From positions 202,001-266,000 of the forward strand of contig CALZFC010000045.1 of the NCBI GenBank assembly GCA_945643635.1: a DNA stretch of 64,000 nt, read 5' to 3'. Below are positions 46,859 through 58,175 of the stretch, piece after piece. How positions within the stretch are numbered: the stretch's first letter is position 1; every line of letters begins with the position of its first letter. Made by a program: the position numbers and the translations under genes. A model generated the notes under the pieces. It saw nothing but the letters and a program-made list of their open reading frames with translations. It ran no database searches and had not been told where the DNA came from. Source of the DNA: Allodiplogaster sudhausi. Lineage: Eukaryota > Nematoda > Chromadorea > Rhabditida > Diplogasteridae.

Positions 46859-47368
46859 CAGCTGGAGGAACGCACATGGCATGCTCCTGCTTGTCATTTG
46901 CACATCTGCAATTGAAATACTGAGAGATTTCAGAATTTGCAAACTTTCTAGCTGAAATGATGGGATTTTGTGTTGTCGGCATTTGGCAATCTGAACAGAG
47001 GAGTTCCTACATGGTTCCGTTGGGGCAGCAGTGGACGCGGTCCGGGCAGCAGACGCCATTCTCCTCCTGGCAGCAGCCGAACGATGAGGCAGCAAGTCAT
47101 GCGGTCCGGGCAGACGTTGCCATCGGGGCAGTCGACAACCGAGCTCTGGCAATTAGAGAAAATCGAACATTAAATCAGCTCTTTTTTAAGGTTTAAGTTT
47201 CTTTTTTTTCATCACCAACTTGAGTTCAGTACTTATCATCAATTGCAATCAAATGAAACAAAAATGTTTTACTTTCCTTTAATAGAAGAAAAAAAAATAA
47301 TTTGAACAACTAACGACGTAGCAGAAGAATGAGGCGAATACGAAAAGCAGGCAGATCATGCGCGCCAT
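46859..47368 (-). pseudogene. Single-granulin secreted protein, frameshifted
   Basis: Granulins are small secreted cysteine-rich modules released from progranulin-type precursors. Exon 47318-47368 encodes a signal peptide (MARMICLLFVFASFFCY). Exon 47011-47145 begins with half a module (VVDCPDGNVCPDRMTCC). The second half, GCCQEENGVCCPDRVHCC, is present but in another frame. The exon is 135 nt against 152 nt in the copies at 50.6 and 51.3 kb, so a net 17-nt loss right after the TCC motif explains the shift. Tail exon 46859-46905 (CANDKQEHAMCVPPA) matches the intact copy in phase. No further exon was found. Unless a small unseen intron restores frame, it is broken. Confidence 0.65.
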
Positions 47369-47369
47369 T

Positions 47370-48930
47370 CTTGAAAGCTGTATTATTTAATGGACTTATT
47401 AAATATCATCCCTTTATGTACTTGTTGAATTCTAACTGCTAATTCAAATTAATACGGAGGTATATATGTATGTAAACATTAGCTGTTCAAGAAAGCATAC
47501 ATAGACTAGGAAGCCAAAAAACAGTGTGTTCAATATTCTTAGTGTTGGCATTCTTTTTTTTTGTTCTTTGCTCATATGGGAACATGCACGATAAACTAAG
47601 ATTTTTCTACTGCTGACCGAATGTGAATAAAATATTCTTTTTCTTACTCTCTCGAGCAACATACTTTTGTGTTGAAACAATTGATGATATCTTTTATAGA
47701 CCAGTCATTTGGGAACATTATCTGGCCACAGGGGACGCGGCGGACGGCAGGCCGCCTCCGGGCTAGAATCCCCTAGATGAATCATATCTATCACTTAAGA
47801 AAGGGAGGAGCAGGGAAAGGGAGGAGCAAGTGGAGCAAGCTACGGACTATACAGAGAGAAGAGAGAGACATACATACAGCATACATATGTACACACTAGA
47901 AATAGATACACACTAGAAATACTCTAATACTCACATATACTTACATTATAATAACAATATTATTTGTTTTTTCTTCTTGAAAACTACGTATTCAAAGTAT
48001 CGCCTTGCAGCTTCGTAATCGTGTACTCATTTATCGCTGAACTATCCTTATATTCTCATTTTTATTCTTAAATAAATATTTATTATTCCATAAATTAGCC
48101 AATACATCAATTAATTAAGCTTCAATCGGAGGAAGAATGAAGAGAAGCCAACGAAACATGTCATTCTTTTGATCTACATGGGAAAATATCCAGTGGCAAA
48201 TAAAAAAATCATGTTTAATGAAGTAGAAATGTTTCAGATGATCGCACTGAAAAAATGTTAATTACTCTATATACGAATAATGCAGCGAATTTACAAATAC
48301 ATAGAATTTGATGGCAGGTTAAAATTTAATTTTTTTTATTCAGAAGAAAAAGGCCCCTTATGATAGATTACATGTATAAATGAGCATTCCAAACTTATGA
48401 TTTGGGCGTTGGTTAATTGTTCGAAATTTTTCTTTTAAGATTGAAGTCTTCTGTCAAATGTAACGAGATAGTTTTATTGCTGCAGAATGAAAGGAATTTC
48501 TATAATACAACAAATTTTGTGAGGTCTCGGATGGATTTTCGAGAAAAGACTCGAGACGATGATTGGCGCGTGAGAATGAAGTCATTCTACTGTGGCGTTT
48601 TGGAGGCGGTCGCGACACTGAACATTGAAATGAGCAGTCAAGAAACGAAAAGAAGAGAGGAAAAGTTGTCTCTTGCTCACCGACTTCATTCAGGCATTCA
48701 TGGTCAGTGATGTCGCAACTGTAAATGAGGAGCGTTGTATATATAAATTCATTTCATTGTATGTTTGACAAGTGAAAATAAATTTTAAAGGAGGACGTTC
48801 TTTGAGTTTTCAAATTTCGTATTTCACGTTGAAACTCTTTCCACTGTAATACGCGCGTGCATAGAGAAGGGGCTGAGCTATTCAATAACGAAAGAAAAAA
48901 AAAAGAAAAAATTAAATAAATATGCTTGTT
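47370..48930. other. Intergenic
   Basis: No gene supported. 47735-47760 is a short GC-rich patch. The open frame at 48417-48710 (plus) has no recognisable features. Confidence 0.45.
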
Positions 48931-48938
48931 TCTCGAAC

Positions 48939-49234
48939 GTCGCTCCTTCGTCACAGCAGACCCAGCTGCCATCCGCCATCGGGCAGCACGTGTGTTCCTT
49001 CGGGCACGAGATCGTGTCCGTGCACCATGTAACGGCCACCTCAAACGACGTGGTCAAGCTCAAATGAATTAATTGAGCAGGAATGAGTATCGATTAAAGA
49101 GAGAGAGAAGATGAGAGAGATAGCTTAATGGTGAGAGTGGGAGGATAGAGAGAGAGAGGGATACAAAGAGATCTGCTTACCGCAGCGTAGACAGTTGCGG
49201 TAAAGAAGAGAAGAAACACGGTACCGCGGGACAT
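48939..49234 (-). pseudogene. Single-granulin secreted protein, 3'-truncated
   Basis: Exon 49181-49234 gives a signal peptide MSRGTVFLLFFTATVYAA with donor GTAAGC. Exon 48939-49039 gives VTWCTDTISCPKEHTCCPMA and SWVCCDEGAT, the first half of a granulin module, phase-compatible with the signal exon. The remaining CC, HCC and final C pairs expected of a granulin are absent here and in the following 200 bp. Either an unrecognised downstream exon completes it or the 3' half has been lost. Confidence 0.6.
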
Positions 49235-49384
49235 TTTCTGCAAATGAAATAAGTATTTGAAGATAAACAAAAAATGCTAGTACAAGAATTGTTTGTACCA
49301 GGTGGCCATAGACATTTTACGATGGGAAAATGCTGTTGTTTTCTGGTCATATGGGAAAACTGAAATGTGGTCGCTTTTTGAAAA

Positions 49385-49450
49385 GATTTGTGATTGAGCC
49401 AGCACGAGAAAGCGAAGAAGAGTAGGCCGGCGAGGAGTTCTTATTCTAAA
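49385..49450 (-). pseudogene. Relic granulin signal-peptide exon
   Basis: The minus strand reads ELLAGLLFFAFSCW, close to NLPAGLLFFIATFSC at 51597-51647, but the ATG is gone. No matching granulin module is found nearby. It marks a fifth, nearly erased copy. Confidence 0.4.
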
Positions 49451-50190
49451 TAAGGAGCCATAAATTACGTGTCCGTTTTGTCGTATTATGTTTTATGATT
49501 TGAATGGTTTGATAGAAAAAAAAAATATTTTGCTGACAATTTGGGCGATCCTTGATCTAATATTAAGATTGAGCACTGCCAATGGTTTCGCTGGAGCTGA
49601 CATAATTGTTCGATGAAGAGAGATAGGCGAGAAAAAAAAGATTAGAAAAATGTAGAGAGAGAGGAAGTGGAAGAGTTTGTAATAAAACAGAGAGAGAGAG
49701 AGAGAGAGCGAAAAAAGAGCAGAAAACAAAATTAATTAAGTAAAATGATCATTTCCAAAATTGAAAAATATTATATAAGAATAGCAAGACGACACTAGAG
49801 TGCCAACATTTCTACATGAGGTAACAATTCTACATGAGGAATACTGTCATACATACATATGTACATGACAATTATCTAAAGGGCGAATACTATTTGTGGT
49901 GTAAGCCTAGACCAACATGACGGGATGCCATCTTCTGTTATACAGTGAAAATGAGTCTTAGAAACAATTCTAGCATTATTCTGTTGTTAGTGATCATTTT
50001 CTTCCATAAAACATCTCTGTTTCCAGCAAACATTCGGCTCCAACGATAAATTTAATATAAGAGAAGGAAAACGAAACTGGAGTGCCAATGTCATCTCACT
50101 GTAATGAATGAATGTAAATTTAATTTAATTTGTTCACTGTTTTATTTTTGTTGTCCGCTGTAATACATATGTATGTGGTAAATACAGCCA
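49451..50190. other. Intergenic
   Basis: Contains a GA tract (49689-49709) and nothing gene-like. Confidence 0.5.
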
Positions 50191-51052
50191 TCATTTGGTT
50201 TCATTGACTGCAGTTCTGTTCATGACAGGCTCAAGACGAACAAGCGATTGGGTGATGTTGTATGGGCCACCTGAACATGCAAGGAACCATTCTGCTCTCA
50301 AATAAATTCAATATACATATTTATATATATTATTTATTTCTTATGAAAGTGAAATTGAAAAACAATGTCGGGAAATCATGAATACCTGGACGAGGGACAC
50401 ACGTGGCCTTTTGAAGATCGCAGCTGAAAAGAAAGTGCCGCTCGATTGAATTTAGCGTTATTTTTGCTTTGTATTTTCTAGTAGACGAGCGTGATAAATG
50501 AACACACCGCTAAGTAAACTAATTTTATATGTAGATTATATTAAGGGTGATAATAATGGATTACATAATAAGAATAAATAATAATAAAAAAAGCGAACAT
50601 TGTTCCCGCATAGCAGCAGTGCTCTTGGTCTGCACAGCAAACGGCGTCCAAGAAGGGGCAGCAAAGCCAGCCGAGACCGTCTTTCGGGCAGCAAGTGTAT
50701 GCAAAGGTCTCACAAATTTCCCAAAAATGCTCGCAAGTCCTCTCGCCTATCTGGAATCGACGAAGAGACGTTATTATAATATATATTCGATATTTAATAT
50801 TTATTTCACCGATTATAATAAACTATTTATGAGATAAATAAATAATAGGCGACAGTTGTTTCATAATTAAAAAATTCTTTTATATTTCTTTTTTCTTTCA
50901 AAATCTATATGTGTATACTTATAAATAATAACTATCGCTATATCACATTGTGACAAAATGTGAATTCTTAAATTAATTGTAAGATGAAGAAGAAGGCTTA
51001 CCGTCGTAGAGAAAGAAGATGTGAAGAAGAGTAGAACGATGAAGTGATGCAT
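50191..51052 (-). CDS. Single-granulin secreted protein, intact
   Basis: Four minus-strand exons, 51002-51052, 50599-50750, 50386-50423 and 50191-50270, give 321 nt (106 aa) with correct phase at every junction. Residues 1-17 are a signal peptide (MHHFIVLLFFTSSFSTT). One granulin module follows: C..C, then TCCPKDGLGWLCCPFLDAVC, then CADQEHCCYAGTICD and ATC. A short tail, GGPYNITQSLVRLEPVMNR, carries possible N-glycosylation sites (NIT, NRT, NET). Animal progranulins usually have several modules, so a one-module secreted protein is a reduced form. Expected to be extracellular or lysosomal; role unknown here. Flanked by three damaged copies on the same strand, so it is the surviving member of a local expansion. 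Confidence 0.85.
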
Positions 51053-51285
51053 TTTGATATGTTTAGTCTACGATCATAAACTAGCTAACAATAAGTGTAG
51101 CAGCAATGAATAATGCCACAAAGAGCAATTGGTTGAACGAATAAGTGCAAATAAATAGAGATAAATCAGGGAATTAAACAGAAGCATGAATGTACATATG
51201 TATGTATATTTAAATATGTCTAATGAAAGAAATGTGTAAATGTGGCTTAGCGAATAATAACAAGATAGAATAGATATGTACATAC

Positions 51286-51647
51286 ATTGTGTGTGGATAG
51301 CAGCAATGCCGTCAGTCTGGACAGCAGACAGCGTCTTTCAGTTCACAGCACATCCATTCCAAGCCGTGAAGCGGTCAGCACGTGTCGTCTGTTGAGAAGA
51401 CGCAAAAGGTCCACCAGTGGCATTTCTCCATGGCGATCTGCGCATCTTTGCATTGAACTCATATATATTTATTAGTAAATTATTTATTTATGTATTTATA
51501 ATTTACATATGTCATAAGACATATATGTATACACATATGTATTTCATTTCAAATTGTTTGGCTATTATCTAAAAGATCAAGAATAGAATTGCTTACGGAA
51601 CAAGAAAAAGTGGCGATGAAGAAGAGAAGCCCAGCGGGAAGGTTCAT
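51286..51647 (-). pseudogene. Single-granulin protein with two in-frame TGA
   Basis: Exon 51597-51647 encodes MNLPAGLLFFIATFSCS, a signal peptide. Exon 51286-51437 is 152 nt, the same length and phase as the intact copy, and encodes a granulin module. TGA stands in place of the second Cys of the TCC pair (after STDDTC) and again before RHCC. The rest, LEWMCCELKDAVCCPD, is well kept. No tail exon is found below 51286. Two point changes in an otherwise aligned exon point to a recent pseudogene. Recoding as selenocysteine would explain at most the first TGA and no supporting structure was found. Confidence 0.7.
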
Positions 51648-51649
51648 TT

Positions 51650-52285
51650 TCCTTAACTAAATCAAAGCTCATGATCATACACATTGTAATAATTGTTTCG
51701 TAACTGGAAGACAATATTAAATAAATAAATATGCGGCGTTTACTCCAATTCTTCAATAAATGAATAAATTGTTAGAGGACCAAAAGAGAGTGAAGTATTC
51801 AGCCGAGAAATAAATTTAAGGATTTATTTAGTGGAAAAATTGGAAAGAATGAATTGTTGTAGCTGTTTGTGGTTGCCGATCATGTGGGAAGATCATTGAT
51901 CATGCGGCGGAAAGTTGTGGGATGAGAGAGAGCGAAAGTGAGAGAGAGAAAAAAAGGAGAGAGAGGGTGAGAACTAAGATTGAGAGAGAAAGACAGAATG
52001 AGAGAGAAAGTGACTGACAGAAGTTTATAACAAGGCGAAAATGTTTTTCAAACTTTCGGTATCTACGTTTCAGACGGTTCCTTGATCTTTCGTCTAATGA
52101 TCTTTCGTCCAATGATCTTTCGTCCTTTGGACGAATGAATGCGAATTGATCCACTTTCAAAAAAATCTAAGAGTGATCATTCAGTGAACTGCTCCTTTAA
52201 AGCTATACAATATTTAAATTATATACATAAGCGAGAGTAGTGATTAGGGGTAGAGATAATGGAAGTAGGCAAAAGATCTACATAC
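51650..52285. other. Intergenic
   Basis: GA-rich patch at 51919-52020, and a small repeat array at about 52079-52135 made of three TGATCTTTCGTC units. The related interval before the other synthetase copy (about 61200-61280) lacks this array. Confidence 0.6.
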
Positions 52286-52389
52286 GCAGGGAGGGTCGCT
52301 CTCGAAGTCGTTGGACTGGCTAATCTCGTGGTCTGCAGGTTCGGGAGCGCGGGGTGGGGGGGACCAGCGAGAAAGGAAAAAAGAAAAGC
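52286..52389 (-). other. Conserved minus-strand exon-like segment, copy A
   Basis: The minus strand is open over RAPEPADHEISQSNDFESDP and ends at GTATGT. The sister copy (61375-61473) keeps the same frame and the donor. Size here is 104 nt against 99 nt, so this copy may be frame-damaged. No further exons of the putative gene were found. It lies about 300 bp upstream of the plus-strand synthetase start. Confidence 0.3.
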
Positions 52390-52701
52390 CTTGAAAATAG
52401 CAAACAAATATGCTTGAAAATGACAAAAAAAAAATAAAAAAATTTTTGGTTAATTAATATCTTTTTAATACCATATCTGACCTATTTTCTTAATACACCT
52501 AAATATGTTTATATAACAAAGAACTGCGTCACGGAAATCGATATCTGTAAGAATAGCTAATGGTAGTAAATTCAATGAAGATCTGCCACATGACCTTTTT
52601 GCATGAGCTCAATTTAAATTGAAATTTCCATTCTGCAACATTCAGTATATTGCGAGTCCTTTCGCCTCATTTCATACTCTCTCGGGGGTGGCGCCCGGTC
52701 G

Positions 52702-55700
52702 ATGCTTCTTCAGAAGTGGTCAGCGGCTGCCACGAAGTCATTTAGAAGGTTATTTTATATTTAATATTATTAAATATATTTATATATATAATTAAGCATA
52801 TTTTGAAGGCTCTCGTCATCGCTGCCTCCGCCGAGTGGAAATAGCCGAGTGCCTTGGCACGTGCGGAGGGCGCAGTGTCCCCAGGTCATCGAATACAAGA
52901 AAAATGCAAACAAAGTGCCGTTAAATATATTTTCCGACTGAAATATTGTAATAAAAATATATTTCAATAATTAAATATAATTCAAATAATTTTTTAAAGC
53001 AATCTATTTAATCGAAGAAGTTATGTGAATTTTTGAATTTAATTTTTACCATGGCGAAATGATATCCTCAGCGTCCGCTGGCGTCGCCCTTCGTCTCGAT
53101 TCCGGAGTCGAACGAGTCGGTGGCAGTCAAACTGCTCCGCGCCGTGCGCCGCCACTCACTGGCGCAGCCGGCCAAGATGGCATTTGTGCGTCTTTCTCTT
53201 CTTAGCTTCTTGCCAAAGAAATCGAGCCACCCATCACAAAAAAAAATCTTCGCCAAAAGTGAATTGTTACGAATTCCTTTGAGAATATTATTATAAGGAT
53301 TGCATTTCAGAGCACCGACCAGTGAAATCTGCTAGAGCTTTGGAAATAATTTCTCATGCAGTCGCATGGAACTCTTATTTTGGACTTTTGTTTATGTACA
53401 CTAACTGAGAAATGCAAATGCCAGTTGAACTGTTTATTCAAATCGGTGAAAAAGTTCAACCATCAGTTACAAAAAGAGAGAATTTTTAAATAGTTCATAA
53501 TGAAACATTGTTTCACATTGACTCAGCAGACGCGAGCCTCTCGCTGACGTTTTCTGACGTCTCGTAAATGGCGGCAGTCTTTCCTCCAGACTCGCGCTGC
53601 CTTCGCTCCCGGAGAAGTCGCTCTCCATGTCACGGGAAGCATTGTCGAGTGCGACTTTCAACGGGTTTTATACTTCTTTAACTAATCTATATTGCGGAAT
53701 TATGAACCATATCAAATTTCCAGATACATGCCAATTGCCATCGGCGTCTGGTCCACGGGCGGAATCCTTTCTGGTGCGGTGCGAATGCCGCCTACACCGT
53801 GGGTTGGTGTCAGAGCAACTATCATTCCGTGGTTCAATTTGGGAATTTGCAATCTTTGGCTGTTCAGGAGAGCTGACCCGCCAGATCGTTGACTGCCGCT
53901 GCAGCGTCATCTTCACTGAAGAGCGCTTCTTGGCCAAAGTTCTGAAGGCTTCGAAGGGGCAACCCTTTGTGAAGGTGATATTGCAGTTGTGAAAGAGTGA
54001 AAGATTGCTTAAATATGACTTAATAAGCAATTAATTTTATTTAGAAGATCGTGTGCATTCGCTCGTCCTCTTCAACCTTGCTGCCCACCGGAGTCACCGA
54101 TTGGAGAGAAGTCATGCAATCACAGCCTGCTTCATCTCAAAAAATTGGTCATTTCGCCTTGCCTCCAACTAACCATAATACCAAGACCGACTCTCAGCTA
54201 GAGCATAATTTTCAACTTAACTATGGTTGATGATAACGATCCATTTTTAGTGAAGCCAGAAAACATCGCCCTCCTACCGTACTCGTCCGGCACGACCGGC
54301 GCACCGAAAGGCGTGATGATCAGTCACCGCGCACTTGGGTCTACTTAAAATTTAATTTCTGAAAATAAAAAGAATGTATAAATCAAAATGTACGTGTGTT
54401 TACAGATACGCGGAAGCTGAGAATGTGCCTACTCTTGGTAACGAAGACTTCGACATTTCCAGGGTTTAATTTCTGGAATCAACAAAGCCCTAATAAGATT
54501 CGCATAATTGCAGGAAAACATTACTTGGGTGCTTCCGCTGTACCACGTCTACGGAGCAGTGTCACTTTGCCAGGCGAGCGCAAATCTTCTATCGAAATTA
54601 CAGATCTAAAGACTACCAACCAAATTTTCACATTTTTTTTTTACAATTTTACTAATTTTGCCTTCAGTTCATGTCTCTCGGCACGACTGGAGTCTTGATG
54701 GATCAGTTCAAGCCTGAGGCCTACTTTGCTATGATCGAGAAATATCGGGTTAGTTTATGAAGAATTTTGTTTTATACTAATGGGTATGAAAATTGAGGCA
54801 AGAATAGTAATAATTTTCTTCACAGCCTCCGATGCTGTCAATCGCCCCGCCGATCATCGTACTCCTCGCCAAGCACCCCCTCGTCCCCGAGTTCGACCTC
54901 TCCTCCTTCCGCCTCGTCTTGACTGGAGCGGCACCCTGTGGCCAAGACATTGTCGACGCTTTCCTCGCCCGTTTCCCCAATGTCAAATACCTTGGACAGG
55001 GTATTCAATTGATTCTTTCAAATTAATCATTGATCGGTGAAATTTCTGCTAAATTAAATCGATTAAATTGAGTAATAAAATCGACGCGCAGGCTACGGAA
55101 TGTCTGAAATGACCATGTCCATAACGATCGCTCTCTTCGACAGCGAGGACAACTCCCAAACCTGCGGCTACCCAAACATTACCAATGAGATTAGAGTAAG
55201 AATTTAAATATTCCAAATAATCAATAAGTATCGAAGAATAATGTTCCTTGCAGACAGTAAACCCGACGACGCTGGAAGACGTGGGGTCGGGCGAGCAAGG
55301 AGAGATTTGGGTGCGCGGTCCTTGTCTCATGACTGGCTACCACAATCGGCCTCAGGCTACGGCTGAAACCATCACCCCGGACGGATGGCTGCGTAGCGGT
55401 ATGGCTTTTTTTTTTTTAGAAAAAAGTTTCTTTGCTTGGTTTTAGGTTTGAAGAATCCAAAACTCAAGTCTGAATTCCCTTTTGCATGACCGAAAGACGA
55501 GAGAGCCTATTCTTCATAGTGACGAGACTATGAAGCCCTCTTTTTCTATGTAGCTAAGAATAAAATGAACGAATTTTTTTGAAACCAAAAGAAAATAAGG
55601 CCATTTCGAAACTGCATTATTTATGTTTCTGTTAAACTGGTCCATTTTCTTTCAGGCGACATTGGCGTCATCGACAAGGACGGCCGTCTCACAATCGTCG

Positions 55701-56382
55701 ACAGACTCAAAGAGCTCATCAAGGTCAAGGGATACCAGGTAGCTCTCGCCTAGAAACTCCTATCGTAAACAGCATATGTTTTTAATTGGTTAATGCTTCT
55801 CTTTGTAATTCCCTTCTTACCTCTTCTTCCTTAGGTCGCTCCGGCCGAGCTCGAGGATGTGCTCCTCTCGCATCCGGACATCAAGGACTCGGCCGTCATT
55901 GGCATTCCTGATGAGAGAGTTAGATGCTACAGTATCTTTAATTAACCATCGAAATATGTTTCATTTTAATTATTAAAAAAGATTTTTTTTTACTCATTTT
56001 TTGAACTCCTTGAGATGAGCGAGCTCGTGCGGGCGTACGTGGTGCGTGGCAACCGAGAGCTGACCAAGCAGGACGTTGTCGACTTTGTCAAGAGTTAGCT
56101 TCTTTATCTAGTATAACTAAAATTAATTACCTTTATTGGATAGTAACATCCGTTGCATTGGTCCTGTACTGAATGATTTTGAAAAAAAAATCAGATCGTT
56201 TCGTGAAGTACAAGCATCTCACTGGAGGAGTCAAGTTCGTCGACGAGATTCCCAAGTCGGCCTCGGGCAAGATTCTACGGAAAAAGCTGCGCGAGTTGGC
56301 GAAGGGCGAGAGGAGCGAGAGGCCAAAGAAGGAGAGCCAAATGAAGGAGAACGAGAACGACGGCGGCGCTCCATGCCCTTGA
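52702..56382 (+). pseudogene. Acyl-CoA synthetase (4CL-like), damaged 5' half
   Basis: Activates a carboxylic acid as acyl-AMP, then acyl-CoA. Eighteen plus-strand exons: 52702-52748, 52809-52914, 53072-53185, 53517-53648, 53724-53802, 53868-53974, 54046-54147, 54251-54338, 54406-54463, 54514-54579, 54668-54748, 54826-55000, 55092-55195, 55254-55398, 55656-55738, 55835-55918, 56015-56093, 56195-56382. Starts [16 protein letters not shown], a likely mitochondrial presequence. Motifs: [12 protein letters not shown] (ATP loop), [36 protein letters not shown] and PKSASGKILRK with the catalytic lysine. Lesions: exon 4 acceptor AC not AG, TAA at 53565-53567 and a net 8-nt loss; a 5-nt duplication in exon 5; one base missing in exon 7; a 24-nt in-frame loss in exon 8; GC donor after exon 10. 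Exons 11-18 are sound, so a shortened product is conceivable. Confidence 0.8.
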
Positions 56383-56717
56383 CCATTCCAGATAAATGGT
56401 ATAGATACAACATGCAAATCGTTTCATTCTTCACCTCATATCTTAGTAGTATATATACAGTACGGCTCAGCGGCCAGGGGTCTGGCTATAGCGGCAATAG
56501 CGGCCGCGTGCCAAAGAGGCCAAGCGAAATTAAGCCATTTAAGATTTTTATTTTCAGAATTCGTTGTTATTTTTGTGTTCAGGGTAACTTGCTGCTTCGA
56601 TCAGCCTAAAGGCATTAAGCTTAGTAGGAAATTCAGACTTGAGGCATATCATTCTTTTGCTGTTTTCACAAATAGCACAATAAGATATGAAAATGTTACT
56701 AAAAAAAATTTTCACAG

Positions 56718-57437
56718 CCACCGATGCTGTATCTGGCCCCGCCGATCATCGTACTCCTCGCTAAGCACCCCCTCGTCCCCGAGTTCGACCTCTCCTCCTT
56801 CCGCCTCGTCTTGACTGGAGCGGCACCCTGTGGCCAAGACATTGTCGACGCTTTCCTCGCCCGTTTCCCCAATGTCAAATACCTTGGACAGGGTATTCAA
56901 TTGATTCTTTCAAATTAATCATTGATCGGTGAAATTTCTGCTAAATTAAATCGATTAAATTGAGTAATAAAATCGACGCGCAGGCTACGGAATGTCTGAA
57001 ATGACCATGTCCATAACGATCGCTCTCTTCGACAGCGAGGATAACTCCCAAACCTGCGGCTACCCAAACATTACCAATGAGATTAGAGTAAGAATTTAAA
57101 TATTCCAAATAATCAATAAGTATCGAAGAATAATGTTCCTTGCAGACAGTAAACCCGACGACGCTGGAAGACGTGGGGTCGGACGAGCAAGAAGAGAAGA
57201 CGTGGGGTTGAATTGGTCCTGTACTGAATGATTTTGAAAAAAAAATCAGATCGCCTCGTGAAGTACAAGCATCTCACTGGCGGAGTCAAGTTCGTCGACG
57301 AGATTCCCAAGTCGGCCTCGGGCAAGATTCTACGGAAAAAGCTGCGCGAGTTGGCGAAGGGCGAGAGGAGCGAGAGGCCAAAGAAGGAGAGCCAAGTGAA
57401 GGAGAACGAGAACGACGGCGGCGCTCCATGCCCTTGA
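56718..57437 (+). pseudogene. Acyl-CoA synthetase 3' fragment with internal deletion
   Basis: Exons 56718-56892, 56984-57087 and 57146-57211, plus a final exon 57250-57437, are almost identical to exons 12-14 and 18 of the copy at 52702-56382, introns included. Exon 14 is cut after VNPTTLEDVGSDEQ and runs straight into intron 17 sequence, giving a TGA at 57209-57211; exons 15-17 are gone. The junction carries extra bases repeating GAAGACGTGGGGT from just upstream. The 5' flank (56602-56717) is the intron that also starts at the right edge of the window (63975-64000). Cannot make a working enzyme: the lid-domain hinge and ENHANCED loop region are missing. Confidence 0.9.
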
Positions 57438-58109
57438 CCATTCCAGATAAATGGTATAGATACAACATGCAAATCGTTTCATTCTTCACCTCATATCTAA
57501 GTAGTATATATACGTCTCAAGGCTCGTATAATTACTAATAAGCGAGCGATAAAACTTTTTTGTAGAGTTTTTTTCTAACTCAACTCCATTGAACAAAATG
57601 AATGGAATTTTTATGACGAAGCGATCTTCGCGATGAGGCATGCAAAAACAGGCAAATTGATCTCGTCATTCTGCATACAGTCATTTTTACTCCCTCGTTC
57701 TTGCGTGCCCCTTTCAGTTTAGTAATTCTTGAGGGAATCTCCAATTCGAGTCCCTGCGCCTTTTCTCAACCCAATCAATCTACATATCTGTCCCTACTCG
57801 CTCAGGGGTGCCATTTCCTCCTTGGACTGATTACTTCGTCTTTTTCCGTCAAAAAAATTGAAATTGGTCTGAAGACAGTAACAACCTGACCTCCCCTGTT
57901 CTCCCTCTCACCTCTCCGTTGACTATTACTCAAGAGCTGAATTGACGATAACCTTTTTTATAGTTCGAAAAGTCGTCGATCGTTTTATTGAGACATTCAA
58001 GAATTCCTCTTGTGTAATTTCAACTTCATTATGCGGGTAATTTCAACTTCATTATGAAGCTTTCTTTCCCTATTTCAGATGCCCTTGAGTAGCCATAACT
58101 GCCGTGTGT

Positions 58110-58175
58110 GCCATGGTCTATTGGCAAATCATCTCGACTTGAGCGCGGAAGGAAGAAAGTTCGAATCCGGAGAAG
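58110..58175 (+). repeat. tRNA-like sequence, degenerate
   Basis: GGTCTATTGGCAAATC, ATCTCGACTTGAGC and GTTCGAATCCGG follow the order of D arm, anticodon arm and T arm of a tRNA, but the acceptor stem does not pair. ATCTCGACTTGAGCG recurs at about 58630. Probably a tRNA-derived SINE or tRNA pseudogene. Confidence 0.3.

Noticed and set aside
51286..51437. Selenoprotein reading of the granulin TGA codons
   Set aside because: The second TGA is not at a cysteine position and no supporting structure was recognised; pseudogene is simpler.
52770..52967. Minus-strand frame with [11 protein letters not shown]
   Set aside because: The plus strand gives exon 2 of the synthetase with correct phase to exons 1 and 3 in both copies; the minus frame is its shadow.
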